DNA from: Biscogniauxia marginata
Taxonomy: Eukaryota > Ascomycota > Sordariomycetes > Xylariales > Xylariaceae
Direction: 5' to 3'
Assembly (NCBI GenBank): GCA_022695795.1
Contig: MU404123.1
Coordinates: 62,001-126,000, forward strand
Length of the DNA stretch: 64,000 nucleotides
Position 1 is the stretch's first letter. Each line of letters opens with the position of its first letter. Below are positions 25,431-36,283 of the stretch, piece after piece. The notes under the pieces are model-generated. The model was given only the letters and a program-made list of their open reading frames with translations, searched no databases and had not been told where the DNA came from. Both the position numbers and the translations under genes were made by a program.

Positions 25431-26955
25431 TTCGTAATAGTAAAAAGCTAAATACCTTGAAAAAAGGTTATATATAATAAGAAAAAAATAAAAAATAAAT
25501 TAAATATTTACCTTATAAATATATTATTATAAGTTATAATATTAAGTATAATAAAAAAGATAAAACTTTAATTTAACTTAATATATAATAAAGTTATTTA
25601 AAAATACCTTAAAAAAGCTTAAAAATATTATTAAGTTAACTTTAATATATTTAAACCCTTAATAAAGTTAAAAGTATAAAAAAGAACATATAAAAATAAA
25701 ACGGAAAACTTTTTATATAAAAATAATAATAAGCTCGTAATAAAGAAACGGCGTATTTTACGAAAAAAATAATTTAGCGAGGTTAATAAAGAAAATATAT
25801 ATTAAAAAGAAAAGTTAAATTAAAAAATTATAAAAAGCTAATTTAAAAGATACTTAATAATAGTCGTAAAAAGCGGACTTATTATAACATTAAATTTAAA
25901 GGTTTATATAACATAATAATTATATAAATTTAAAAATATATTTTTTACTTAAAAGTTAATAAGTAAATAAAGATTTAAACTTTTATAAGATTTGATTTTT
26001 TATATATTTTTTTGTTTTTAAAAGCTCGAAACGAGCTTTTAAAGAAGGGGGGGGTAATGTTACGACGTAACTTATTATATACTTTTATATTTTATTTTAC
26101 GTGTTTATAAGCGGGGTTATAATACTTAAATACCTCGCAACTTATATATATAAATTATAAATAGTTTCTTTCTTTTTTAACTTATTAATTTATATTATAA
26201 ACCATAATTATAATAGCCTTATTTTCGCGTCTTTATATTTATAATATTTATAAAAAAAACTTTTTTAAAACCTTTTAATTTTATTTATAATAAAATAAAA
26301 TTATAATAACATTTTATAAGTTATTATAAATATTTTAGTTTTTTAAAATATTTAATTTATATCGAAATTAAGAAAAGTAATATAATAATAATTTTTTTAA
26401 ATTAATTTAATTATGTAAAACTTAATTTATATATTTAAAATATATAAAGTCAAGAAATTATAATTTATATAACGAATAATTAAATATATAAAATATAATA
26501 ATATTAAGTTTTTATAATATTTTTCGATTTTTATAAAATAATAATTTTTATAATTATTTAAAATTAATAAGCGTTTAAAGTTTTATATTTAATTTTTAAT
26601 ATAAAAATTAAAATGTTTTATAAATTTTATATTAAGTTTATTTATTATTTAATTATTATTTAACATTTTAATTTTACTTTTTAATAATAATAAGTTATTA
26701 TAATATTATAAAATTAAATACTTTTTTTAATAAAATTATTAATATTAATAATTTAAATTTTTAAATTTTTATTAAACTTATTAAACTTATTTATATTGTT
26801 TTATATTTATTATTATTTTATTTATTAAAATAATTATTTCGAGTATAAATCTTATTTTATTAAAATTATATATATTTTCTTTTAAATTTTATACTTTATA
26901 ACCGTTTTATATATTAATTTAAACCATTTTCGATATATATTTAGGTTTTTATATA
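25431..26955. mobile_element. Remnant of a second LTR-element family
   Basis: AT-rich with no readable domain. At about 26,036-26,052 a purine tract (AAAGAAGGGGGGGG) is followed by TAATGTTACGACGTAACTT, the arrangement expected for a polypurine tract abutting the start of a 3' LTR. The sequence after TGTTACGACG differs from the chromovirus LTRs, so this would be another family in plus orientation. Its other boundary could not be found. Confidence 0.4.
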
Positions 26956-28833
26956 ACGTGCTTTACTAGTACCCTGCGCATATCAGTACCTTGCGCACTT
27001 TCCTTTATTTTATACCTTATAAACTTTGACACGCGTTTTCTTAATAACTATAAATAGAAATTTAAACCTAGGAAGCACGAATTATTTTAGTTATCGAGGT
27101 TATTCGTTTATTTAAAAAGCTAAGTCGTTAGTTTACTACGAAAATCTATAAAGTTCTTAAATTTACGTTTCGACTTAAAATAAACGGTTATATTTCTTTT
27201 AATGAACGTTTACCCCTAAACCTTAAACTAAATAAAGTAAAAGAGGATACGATTATTCGATATATACTCGATTTAGATTCTCAAGGTTTTGCGCCTCGGC
27301 TTGTTAGTGTTGAAGATATAGCAAATTTTCTACTTGAATCTCGAGGGGCATTACGTGTCGGGAAGAATTGGGTATATCGATTCGTATAACGACGACTAAA
27401 GTTAAAAACGCGTTTTAATCGCGTTTATAACTTTTAAAGAGCTTTATACGAAAATTTAAAACTAATTAGCGCGTGGTTTCGATTAGTTAAGAATATACGG
27501 GCGAAATATGGTATTTAAAACTTCGATTTTTATAACTTCGACGAAATAAGCTTTATAATAAGTATAATCTTTTTAGTAATAATTATAATTCACGTAGATC
27601 GACGTAGTAGAAATAAAGTAGTTTAGCTAGGTAATTAGGAATGAGCGATAATAATTGCTTATATTAATAACAAAGGTTGAAGTGTCCCTCCGTTTTTAAT
27701 GGTTTAAAAGAAGAATTATTTTATAAGTTAATATATTAAAAGCGGCTTTTTACATGACTAAATAATTAAATTAACTAGTAATAGCTAGATAAATAATGAG
27801 ATAAGCTTAAAATGACTTAAACATTTTAATAAGTATATTTTTACTCGAGTTAAGGGTTTATATTAAATGTTTGTTTTTAATAGGTATAAAAGTCATGAAT
27901 CGGCGAAATTTTAAAAGTATTACAAAGTATATAATATTATTATTTTTTATTTATTTCTTTATTTTTCTTATTTAATTTAGCTACTAAATGTTAGGTGTTT
28001 TAGTGTCTTGAAACGGGTATATAGTTAATAAATTAAAACTTTTATTAAGGCTTATATTAACTATATTATAAAGGTTAAGTTTTTCCTCGCTTTTAAAGCA
28101 GCTTATTTAGCCTTTATAATAGCTTAGAATAGCTAGGCTGGATTCCGCGGAGCTGGCTTAGTGCCTTTCGACCCGCAAGTTGTGATTTTAAAGCTTGATA
28201 TGAGGTTATAAACTCCGAATCCTAGTATACCTCTCTCGATTAATATTAACCCTTAGGTCTTTTAAACCCCTTATAATGCGATTAATACGCTTTTATAATT
28301 AACCTTAGTAAAGAGTCGCATTACACGCTATTAAGGAAGCTTTTTAACCCCTATTTTTAAGACGGTAGCGGCGTTAGCTAAAAACATTAAAATGTTAGCT
28401 TATGAAATAACGCTTTTATTAGCCGAGGTGCATACACTTCGAGCAGCAAATAAGGCATTTAGTAAACGCCGCAAGGCTAAAAAGACTCGAGTCCGTTAAG
28501 GGGGGGTACTTACTATAGAGGATACGCAAGACGTTCTGGCTTAAAAGGAGGCAAAAGAGCAAGCTCGACGCGACAAGCGCTCTAAGGGGGGTAGGCAAAA
28601 TAAGGGGCAGCCTTCTAGGCGACGATGTGGTATTTGCGGGGAGACTAGTCATAATGCGCGTACTTGTTAGGATATTATAATTATATTAGGTTTATTAGAT
28701 TTTAAGTAGTTTAGGTTAATTTTATATGTTGTGGTTATTAAATCCTAATTTTAATATAAAAAGGTGGGAGAAAGTGCGTAAGGTATTAATATGCGCAAGG
28801 TATTAATATGCGCAAGGTATTGGTAAAGCACGT
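26956..28833 (+). mobile_element. Fot1/pogo-type DNA transposon, complete ends, dead transposase
   Basis: The element is 1,878 bases long, flanked on both sides by TA (26,954-26,955 and 28,834-28,835). The terminal inverted repeats start ACGTGCTTTAC and include a CCTTGCGCATATTAATA-like unit twice at the right end. On the plus strand an N-terminal Tc5/CENP-B-type helix-turn-helix region is readable (LDLDSQGFAPRLVSVEDIAN), then YNFDE for the first catalytic Asp. Next comes KSHESAKF, where the second catalytic Asp of the usual LDGHESH block has become Asn, and finally a CCHC zinc knuckle (CGICGETSHNARTC, near 28,630-28,670). Stops at former Gln positions are typical of RIP. The 3' half is clearly less decayed than the 5' half. 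Confidence 0.88.
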
Positions 28834-28835
28834 TA

Positions 28836-29390
28836 AAGCTTTTTATTTATTTATTTATTTATTTAAACGTATTTATAATAATCTTTTATTATTATAATAA
28901 CATAACTTAAACGAGAAAAAATAATTATTATTTTTTTCGTAAAACGTAAGTTTTTAAATATTTAGTTTTATAATTAATCGTGTAAATATATTGTTATTTT
29001 ACTTTTATAATATTAAATAAAAACATCGTAAAGTATTATTAAGTTTTAAAATAAATAAATAAATTTTTTTATTTTTTTATTTTTAAAAAACATATAAATA
29101 TAATTTTACGCGTTTTAATAATAATTATAAATTAATTAACTTAAATTAAACGTTAAAAAACTAAATATTTAATATAAAAATATTTAATTTTTAAAATATA
29201 AAACTAAAAAAGACGATTTAAATAATAATAATTATTAATTATTTTTAATAGTTAAAATTACGAAATTTATAAAAACTAATTTATTTATTTATATAATACG
29301 TTAAATTTAAAAATTTAAAAGTTATTATGAAATTTTTATTATTTAATTAATTACTTAGTTAATATAAGTCGTTTTTATAAATTCTTTTTA
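28836..29390. other. AT-rich tail of the island
   Basis: Starts with a run of ATTT repeats near 28,845-28,865, then featureless AT-rich sequence up to the return of normal composition near 29,390. No domain remnant or repeat boundary was recognised. Confidence 0.5.
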
Positions 29391-30629
29391 TGTATTACCG
29401 CTATAAAGCTTTTCAGATATAACAGCTACCTCTTACGAGCTAGAAACTAGGGAGTATACCTATTTAAGGTGGGTGGGAAGCTTCTTATATAGGCGCTAGC
29501 TACCCTTACTGGGGTGAGCATAGGTCACGTGACCTCCCATACGAAGAGCCCCTACATCTGTAAACACCCTCATTTGCGACAGCTACAGAAAACCGAAGCT
29601 AGATAATGGGCTTCAGTCAAATTTTTAATACATATATATAAATAATCACCCTAGATGTACTAATGATCTCGACTGCGCTATGTTAAGTGTCCCGAGCTTT
29701 CTCGGTTCACTAGATCTCGACCTAATCCTAACATGACAAGTAGAATGAGGGGCACCATACATTGTGATCATTTCAAACGTGACCTTATTTACGTTTGATC
29801 TATGGTAAGGATATACAGTTTCGAGATTAAGTAGTCTTTCTCAAAGGTCGAGAGAAAGGTGTAGGTTGTACGAAGAAGCCCTGCTACGACGAGGCTAGTT
29901 TGTGTAAGTGAATGGGAGACATTCATACCACCGAATATCACACCGTAAAAGTATCCCACTCGAAGGGAAGGTACGTAGGAGGCACGTGTTTGACTTCGGA
30001 TGGCCGAGCCTCTCGGAAGCCCGGAGACTCTCCGTGATCAGGTACAACCATTTCGAGCTGAAGGCAGGTCCCGATATCAGTAGATGTGAAGGGAATGGGC
30101 TAAATGACACCTGGTCACCGGTACAGAGCATACCTCTGCAGAAACTTGGTCAACTATCTTTATCGACCAATCCCGTTATTTTAACAAGAAGACTCTCAGG
30201 GGCTAGGAGTCTATCCCATAAGTAGGGCTGCTCCAAAATGGAATTCATCACTCAGGGGGCATTTTACTAACTGCCATTTCTATCCAGCCCAACAAGGCCA
30301 CTGCCGGTCTCCCACTTCTTACCATCATAGAATAACCACCAAGTATCCAACGAAGCAGAGCTTTTTACCGGAACTTTTAATCACACAATATCCTCCCTCC
30401 CTCCCCTCCCCCCTTTCCCCCCCCACGGCACAATTCTTCCCTGATTGCCACTGGATCTACAATTCACACAAAAAGTCATCAACCTGTGCAACCCTTTTGG
30501 TAATAGTGGTGAATATACCTCCGGGAAATCGAGCTATAAATACAGCGTGTGAAGCTGCCACAGTAAGAATTTCTTCACCACATCATACTTGACCACACAC
30601 AATCTGAGCATCCCAGTCTTGACCATTCC
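29391..30629. promoter_or_regulatory. Upstream region of the bZIP gene
   Basis: Normal composition. A TATA-like TATAAATA lies at 30,535-30,542, 88 bases before the bZIP ATG, and a long C/CT-rich tract lies at about 30,388-30,425. A 105-codon frame at 29,908-30,225 has no recognisable family and is probably chance. GGTCACGTGACC-like palindromic sequence occurs near 29,525, a possible bHLH/bZIP-type site (inference). Confidence 0.45.
30535..30542 (+). promoter_or_regulatory. TATA-like box of the bZIP gene
   Basis: TATAAATA, 88 bases before the ATG at 30,630, consistent with a short leader. Confidence 0.5.
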
Positions 30630-31847
30630 ATGACAACACAGCGCATCCACGCCATGCAAGACATCATGGCAGACAGTCAATTGTCAGAGTGCAACGCCAT
30701 CCAGGAGGGCAGATCCTGCAACTGCCCGACATGCAATCGAACCAGACTGGACAACATGATGCACCTCAACAGTCCAGCACAAGGCAGTGAAGCATTGAAA
30801 CCACGAGTCCAAGAAAGCCCCTCTTCTGGACCCATGATGTACACCACAAACGTCCCTCAACAATTCCTAGGAGACGAAGAAAACAATGAAGCCGGCGGAG
30901 CAACAGCTCCATATGCACCCGTGGGTGACTTCACGATGGACCAGGGCCCCAAACCCACGACTGAAGAAGTCAAGGCCTTTTTTGACCCGCAGCATATGAA
31001 CGACTACTTCAACATCGCGCCCAATCGGGCGCCCGAACCGTTCAGATTCAGGGACCTCGCACTCCGACCGGTGCCCATCAAATCCGAACAACTCCCAGCT
31101 GAAGATGTCCAGAGTCCGGAGCAGCAAAACGAACCGGCGCAAGGCAATCAATCAGGAGGACAAGCCCGGCGAATTGGCATGTCACCGCCGCCGACGCGAC
31201 GCAAGGGGCGGGTATCGAAGTACGGGCCGAACAACGAGGCGCCACGGTCGATCTACGGGCCGCCGTTCCACGCGCAGCCGATCACTAAGGAGATGCCCGA
31301 GGACGAGATCCACCGGCGTGTCGCGCACAACGCAGCCGTGGCCGAGGCGCGGCGCACGTACCTGCGGGCCAAGAACAACGCGGCGGCCAAGCGCTCGCGC
31401 GAGAAGAAGCAGCAGCTCATCGAGAGCCTCAGCGATAAAGTCACCACCCTGGAGTCGCAAAAAAACCAGATGGCCGCTGCGAACCACGAGCTCGTCGCCG
31501 CCGTCGGCACCCGCACCCACGCCCTCGAGGCCGCGAACGCCCGCCTCGCCCAGGAGCGCGACGCGCTCCGCGCCGAGAACGACGCCCTACGCGCACATGC
31601 TGGTAACCTCGCCCGCGGGATCGAGATGTCGCTCACTGTTGATTCTGAAACCCGCCAGGCGCAGTCCCGCGCTGAGGCAGACTACCCGTCCCAGCCACTG
31701 CTGCAGGGCCCGCAGGCTCAGAATCATGGTATTGGTGGTGATGTCGAGGCAGCGGCCGCCTCGCCGGACTTCAATCTTTCGGCTTTGTTTGGCCAGGGGC
31801 AGCAGCAGTCACCGAGTGACGACTTTGGCTGGAACGGCCTTAACTAG
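30630..31847 (+). CDS. bZIP transcription factor
   Basis: Intronless, 405 residues. The basic region at about residues 245-262 (AKNNAAAKRSREKKQQ) has the bZIP signature Asn-x7-Arg, and is followed by an extended coiled coil to about residue 330 with heptad hydrophobics and a strongly Ala/Glu/Arg-rich second half. The N-terminal 240 residues are polar and low in structure, with a Cys-rich patch (CNAIQEGRSCNCPTCNRTR) that could be redox-sensitive or metal-binding; that is inference. The ATG at 30,630 fits the TATA-like box upstream. Codon usage becomes very GC-rich from the basic region onward. It would act as a nuclear DNA-binding dimer. The subfamily and targets cannot be named from sequence alone. 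Confidence 0.9.
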   Translation: MTTQRIHAMQDIMADSQLSECNAIQEGRSCNCPTCNRTRLDNMMHLNSPAQGSEALKPRVQESPSSGPMMYTTNVPQQFLGDEENNEAGGATAPYAPVGDFTMDQGPKPTTEEVKAFFDPQHMNDYFNIAPNRAPEPFRFRDLALRPVPIKSEQLPAEDVQSPEQQNEPAQGNQSGGQARRIGMSPPPTRRKGRVSKYGPNNEAPRSIYGPPFHAQPITKEMPEDEIHRRVAHNAAVAEARRTYLRAKNNAAAKRSREKKQQLIESLSDKVTTLESQKNQMAAANHELVAAVGTRTHALEAANARLAQERDALRAENDALRAHAGNLARGIEMSLTVDSETRQAQSRAEADYPSQPLLQGPQAQNHGIGGDVEAAAASPDFNLSALFGQGQQQSPSDDFGWNGLN

Positions 31848-34330
31848 AGTTGGGCTTTCTTTAGGGCTGGGGGGATATGTTGGCGAGTCGGTCCGGAGCA
31901 TCGTATCGGTCGAGAGTTGGGGGTTTCGAGGTCGGCATTAAATACATCATTCATGGCATGCGCAGCATTTAGCGTTGGTTTTTATCTTTTCGGCTTGCCC
32001 TGAATTTGATTTCTTCACGAATTAGTCGGCGAGCAGGTCAGGGCAGTGGCCATGGAAGGTTAAGGGAAGTGGAATGCGTGGTTTTATATATTCTCAGCTC
32101 GTGGGAGGAATTATCAGAGGATAGAAGCCTTACTCGGAGACCTTAGACGCCCTGGATTTCTGCAATTTAACGCATCGTTGTTTTCCTTCACACCTTCAAT
32201 ATCGATCGCTGTTCTCGTGTGTGTGCTATGGATGGCAGTTGCCTTTTGAGAATAACTGCAGGTGAAGACTGATTAGCAACACTAGTGAAACATCGTGAGC
32301 TCAAGTAATAACTAACCTTGTCTGAGCTCCTAACCTATTGGCTCGTAACCTACAGGCTCACAACCTTAGGTAACTGCGTATTGACCTCCTCGCCTATATT
32401 TAAAACAGGTAATCTAAGAGGCGTAAAGTGATGCGTGCAACTGCGTTCAGCTACCGAGCAGTTGATATTGCACTGGGCTTACACCAGGGGCTGATAGTAA
32501 CACAGAAGGGACAACACCCAAGTTGTCTGAGGTCCTAACCCTGTCTAGAGGGAACAAGGGGGGTCTATAAACGCATGACTACCACTGGATTATCAATACA
32601 CCTTCTAATACACAGGGGGTTTTAAGAAACTTGCTTGGTTAAAGCAAAGGAAGGCACCCTTGAAAGAGGCTGATTCCAATGCTAAGTTCATTCAATGCCT
32701 GTATGGAAAAAGAACAACAGATATTTAGAAAGAAAGTGAGTCTCTGTGAGGACCTAACAACTCGTTGTGTTCAATATCCATATCCTATTAGTGAGTTGTC
32801 ACAGGGGGCAAAGACTTGATTACACTTGCCTTGGATCATTGTCAACTAGTATCGACATTCTTGCGGGGCTGGTTGGACATGTTATGAGCCTCAGTGAGGA
32901 CTACACATGGAACTAGTACGTTTTAAATGGGATTTCCCATAATGCTGGCCCATTATGTGGTTGGCGTCAGTGTCTGGCACAGGTAGGGTTATATATTGCG
33001 CCAGGGACCAGCCTTCCTGCCTACTGTACTATGGGTACATAACTAGGCGACGATTCGAAATAATAAAGAACTGATCAATTCTGGAATAAAATGGTGCCCT
33101 GATAAGTTCGCCTAATGTTTTATCTGTCTCGTGGGCTTTTGAGCCGGGGACAGCTAGAAGGGAGCTTGAAATGTCAAGCATAGACACTGCTAGTTATATA
33201 GATTTTCGAAGAGCGGTTGATAGGACCTCGATACATTAGCTGGGGGTTGCAATATATTTATTCATCATGATGAAATACGAAATGATTCATTACGAGTCTT
33301 AGTAGAGCCGCCTAGGACTATTTTCGCACGACTAGGTGCCAGGGAATAGATACTTCAGCTTTCATTGCTCACCTATTGCACCAGAAGAGACTTATTGATT
33401 TCTAAGGGTCACTAAGGACCAATCGCTACCTTCACATGCATGTGTTCAGTAGTCATGATGTTTCACTGCCATTCATCTCAAGATAGAGTCGACGAGCTCT
33501 TACTGGTGCATAATAAGGCTTTCTGTTTGTGAATAAGAACGCCAGTGGAACCAATAATTACTCCCCTTGCCTTATGAAGTACGTGACATGAAGTCCAATT
33601 TGTAGTCCTTGATTCAGACATTCGTCAAGTAAGATATATTTCCGACACCCACGCCCAGTGTTCCAAAATGGCGGAGGTTGGAGATCTCTTAGTCATGCGA
33701 ACCCTTGCAGGCTTTAATCAAGCTTGACTCGGTGCAACATAAAGGAAAGAGCAGAAACAAGCCTATGGCCTTCATTTGCTCGTGTTAATCGTTGGGAGGT
33801 ACGTTCATCAATGTCATACAATGAAACTAGAGCAGGGGGGTTTAAAATTTAGATGTGTTATTCCTAGGAAGGCGACCTTGATATTGTATGCATTTTCTCA
33901 GGAGTAGTGACACTTGCTCTCAACTATGTCTGTATTGCTGAATTACATTGCGTATTTGCGTTAGTATTAGCTCTTTCTCCCGTCCTCGAGGTTCTTTAGA
34001 CTAGGCACGGATTACACATTAACAATAGAGGCGTTGAGACCTATAAGGTGAGTGGTGACATATCAATAATTTTAATAATAGGAGGTAGCGAAGGAAAATA
34101 ATACTGGAGCAGATTCAAGCATACTGCTAGATAGCGATCAACTAAACTATAGTTTTGTGTTGAACTTTCACCTTCCTAATTAATTAATTATTACAAGAGG
34201 AATAATCCATGTTCTTGGTCACGTATATCCTGGATTTTAAAGCCACCAGGACAGGTAATATCCAAAATGAAAATGTTCCTCCGATTATGAAGCGCCCTCC
34301 CTTTCCTCGTGCGAACTAGGACTGTACATA
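31848..34330. other. Intergenic, nothing seen
   Basis: About 2.5 kb of normal composition with no frame over 60 codons that looks coding, no retroelement remnant and no RNA gene that I can recognise. Confidence 0.5.
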
Positions 34331-35006
34331 CTAAATAGGTGGATGTTGACCACCATAGACAGGCTGGGAAGTGTAATCTCGATCAGGGGTATTTACATCC
34401 TGCTTCTGAGTGTGATTCATCTCAACATCGTTGGTATACGTCGAATCAGGGCTGTGGAAGCAGGCCCGAGAGAAAATGACAAGGATGGTGATACACAGAA
34501 CCCATTGCAGAGCTCCAAGACCTGCAAAAGCTCCCATAACGACACCAAAGGTTTTACCGTTGTCATTAACGCTTTCGTACCCATAGTAGTTATCGAAGGA
34601 TCGCACATACGCCGCTGATGACGCCGCCCAAGCCCACCCCGTAAGCCAAAATATGATGCTCAAGACATAGCCAGTAAGGACGGCAATACGATAGTAGAAA
34701 CTGGGGGCTAGAAGCCCGAGTGCGATGGAACCGCCGTAAACGACCCATGTTAGAATTGACTGGGCCATTGTCAGTGGGTTTCCTCGATCTATACGTATAA
34801 TACCTAGGACAGAGGTGGCTTACCACAAAGATCAGAAAGCCCGGGACGCCGGAGGAATACTAGTAACTGGAGTCGCCATATAGGGAGATACCATATGCGC
34901 CCAGCGCCAAAATGATGATGGAGAGTATGATTACGGCCCCTTGAAGGTAGAGTAGGGACCGAGGTAAAGGGGGAACCCCACGGGCTACGAGCCCTTTTAC
35001 TGCCAT
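34331..35006 (-). pseudogene. MARVEL-like four-pass membrane protein gene with in-frame TAG
   Basis: Exon 1 (34,824-35,006) begins MAVKGLVARGVPPLPRSLLY and encodes the first hydrophobic segment, and exon 2 (34,331-34,759) encodes three more. The 64-base intron has a GTAAGC donor, a CTGAC branch point and a CAG acceptor, and the two exons meet at phase 0. Everything would read as a 203-residue protein except for TAG at codon 49 (34,860-34,862), between GDSSY and YSSGVPGFLIFV. The TAG cannot be removed by a plausible intron. The tail is Asn/Gln/Asp-rich and cytosolic. Explanations are a recent null allele, a sequencing error or stop readthrough. A shorter product starting at the Met at 34,768 would need intron retention and lose the first segment. 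Function in the family is poorly defined (membrane organisation). Confidence 0.65.
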
Positions 35007-36283
35007 TCTCCCAAAGCCACAGCGAAATTAGGATGACTTCAGAAAAGAAGAAATATCGGGCAGTAGATCGGAATTTTTATTGAGAAGTAAGTATACGTCA
35101 CTGATTCTAAGCAGGGAACTCTTCAAGATGGTGTCCCAGTGATACTAGCTTGGGAATGCGACAAAGCCGCTAGTTACCAACAGACTTAGACTTACATCGA
35201 TACGGCGTACAAAGACCGCATGCGGTAAAACCCTGTTTAGGAATCCCAGCCCGTGCTTACGTGCGTTTCCAGAACCATGTTACCGTCAGCGAAGCCATCA
35301 AAGAAGAACCTTGGAAGAACCGTAGTGTGTTGGTCTTTCTCGCGAGGTGCTTGTGGCCCTTGTCTCAACCGGCCGTTCTAGATCATTGATGGTGGCAGGG
35401 GCTGAAGGGATCTCGAATACCCCACGCCACATAACTATTTCTTGCTTCTTCTTTTGATATCCTATGGTTTGCGCCCAATAGTTAAAATCACCCCTCCCCA
35501 CCCTTTTGTTTTTCTTCAGATGTGAATTTACTACAGATTGCAATTTTGATTATACGATAATTTCATATTAGGCATGGTTGTAAATAGTTCGCTTCGAAGG
35601 TGGGTAGATTTGAAGCTCTGACTATGCCAAAATGGCGTCATCAGATCGATGTATGGTTTTCTATACTACCTACCTAGGTACCAGCATACATATGTACCTA
35701 GGTACTTACCTGGGTCCCTACATGTAGTATTTCAATCGTGATATGGATGCATTAACGATGGAAATCCGTATCCGGAAACTACAGGTAAGTGACCTGGGAA
35801 AACAGTAGTTGCAGTAGGTAGGTAGGTAGGTAGGTAGGTAGGTGGCGCTTACCGTGGTATACTAGACAGGTATACTGCCAGCTGCCAAGTACAGCACCTT
35901 AGACCGAGATTTCATCGCGCGGAAGCGACAACCTGCAAACAAGAGGAGCCGAGGCAGAGGGGGACGTGACTTCCTTACCCGAAACAAATTGAACAGTAGA
36001 ACGGTCTAGATTGTACATGTATCCTAGGTTTGCTTTTTCTCCTGCTTACTACACTCAGTACCTACCTAGGTACCTATGCATCCCTGTCTCCATCCCTTAT
36101 CCGACTCGATCTACCACAAGTTCAATTCTGTCAACTTCACCTATCCCAACCATATTGATGAAATGACTCTCTCTGAAGCCAGTGCTTCGGTTGTGTTTTT
36201 CTTCCCCTTTCGAATCTAATGATGAACGGCCGGAAGTTAGGCATTTGACACAAGACTGACTACAATTTCCATCAAGGAAAGAA
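35007..36283. promoter_or_regulatory. Intergenic region with TACCTAGGTA palindromes and GGTA microsatellite
   Basis: TACCTAGGTA occurs at 35,671-35,680, 35,695-35,704 and 36,063-36,072, and a (TAGG)n run fills 35,814-35,843. A minus frame at 35,298-35,543 is not convincing. The last 200 bases before 36,284 are pyrimidine-rich and are probably the promoter and leader of the next gene. Confidence 0.5.
35814..35843. repeat. TAGG/GGTA microsatellite
   Basis: Seven uninterrupted tetranucleotide units, lying between the MARVEL-like gene and the Zip2-like gene in a region that also holds TACCTAGGTA palindromes. Confidence 0.9.

Larger units (their letters stand above)
12180..29390. other. RIP-degraded AT-rich island full of dead transposable elements
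   Basis: Composition changes abruptly near 12,180 and returns to normal near 29,390. Within the island TA, AA and TT dominate and CpA/TpG are scarce, the expected product of repeat-induced point mutation. Coding remnants of retroelements and a DNA transposon can still be read, but with many TAA/TAG codons where Gln or Trp would stand. No intact gene of more than trivial length is present; the 78-codon frame at 24,598-24,834 is low-complexity. Such blocks are usually H3K9-methylated heterochromatin in this group; that is inference. Confidence 0.9.

Noticed and set aside
28419..28652. 77-codon minus frame
   Set aside because: Antisense to the readable Fot1/pogo transposase and zinc knuckle on the plus strand.
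28845..28865. ATTT repeat run considered as CRISPR-like or telomeric repeat
   Set aside because: Simple tetranucleotide slippage in AT-rich DNA; no spacers, and the unit is not a telomere repeat.
29908..30225. 105-codon plus frame before the bZIP gene
   Set aside because: No family, no promoter evidence, and a similar-length frame on the opposite strand.
31105..31941. 278-codon Arg/Ser-rich plus frame
   Set aside because: GC-rich shadow of the bZIP gene in another frame; it lacks any domain.
34343..34618. 91-codon plus frame
   Set aside because: Antisense to the MARVEL-like exon 2.
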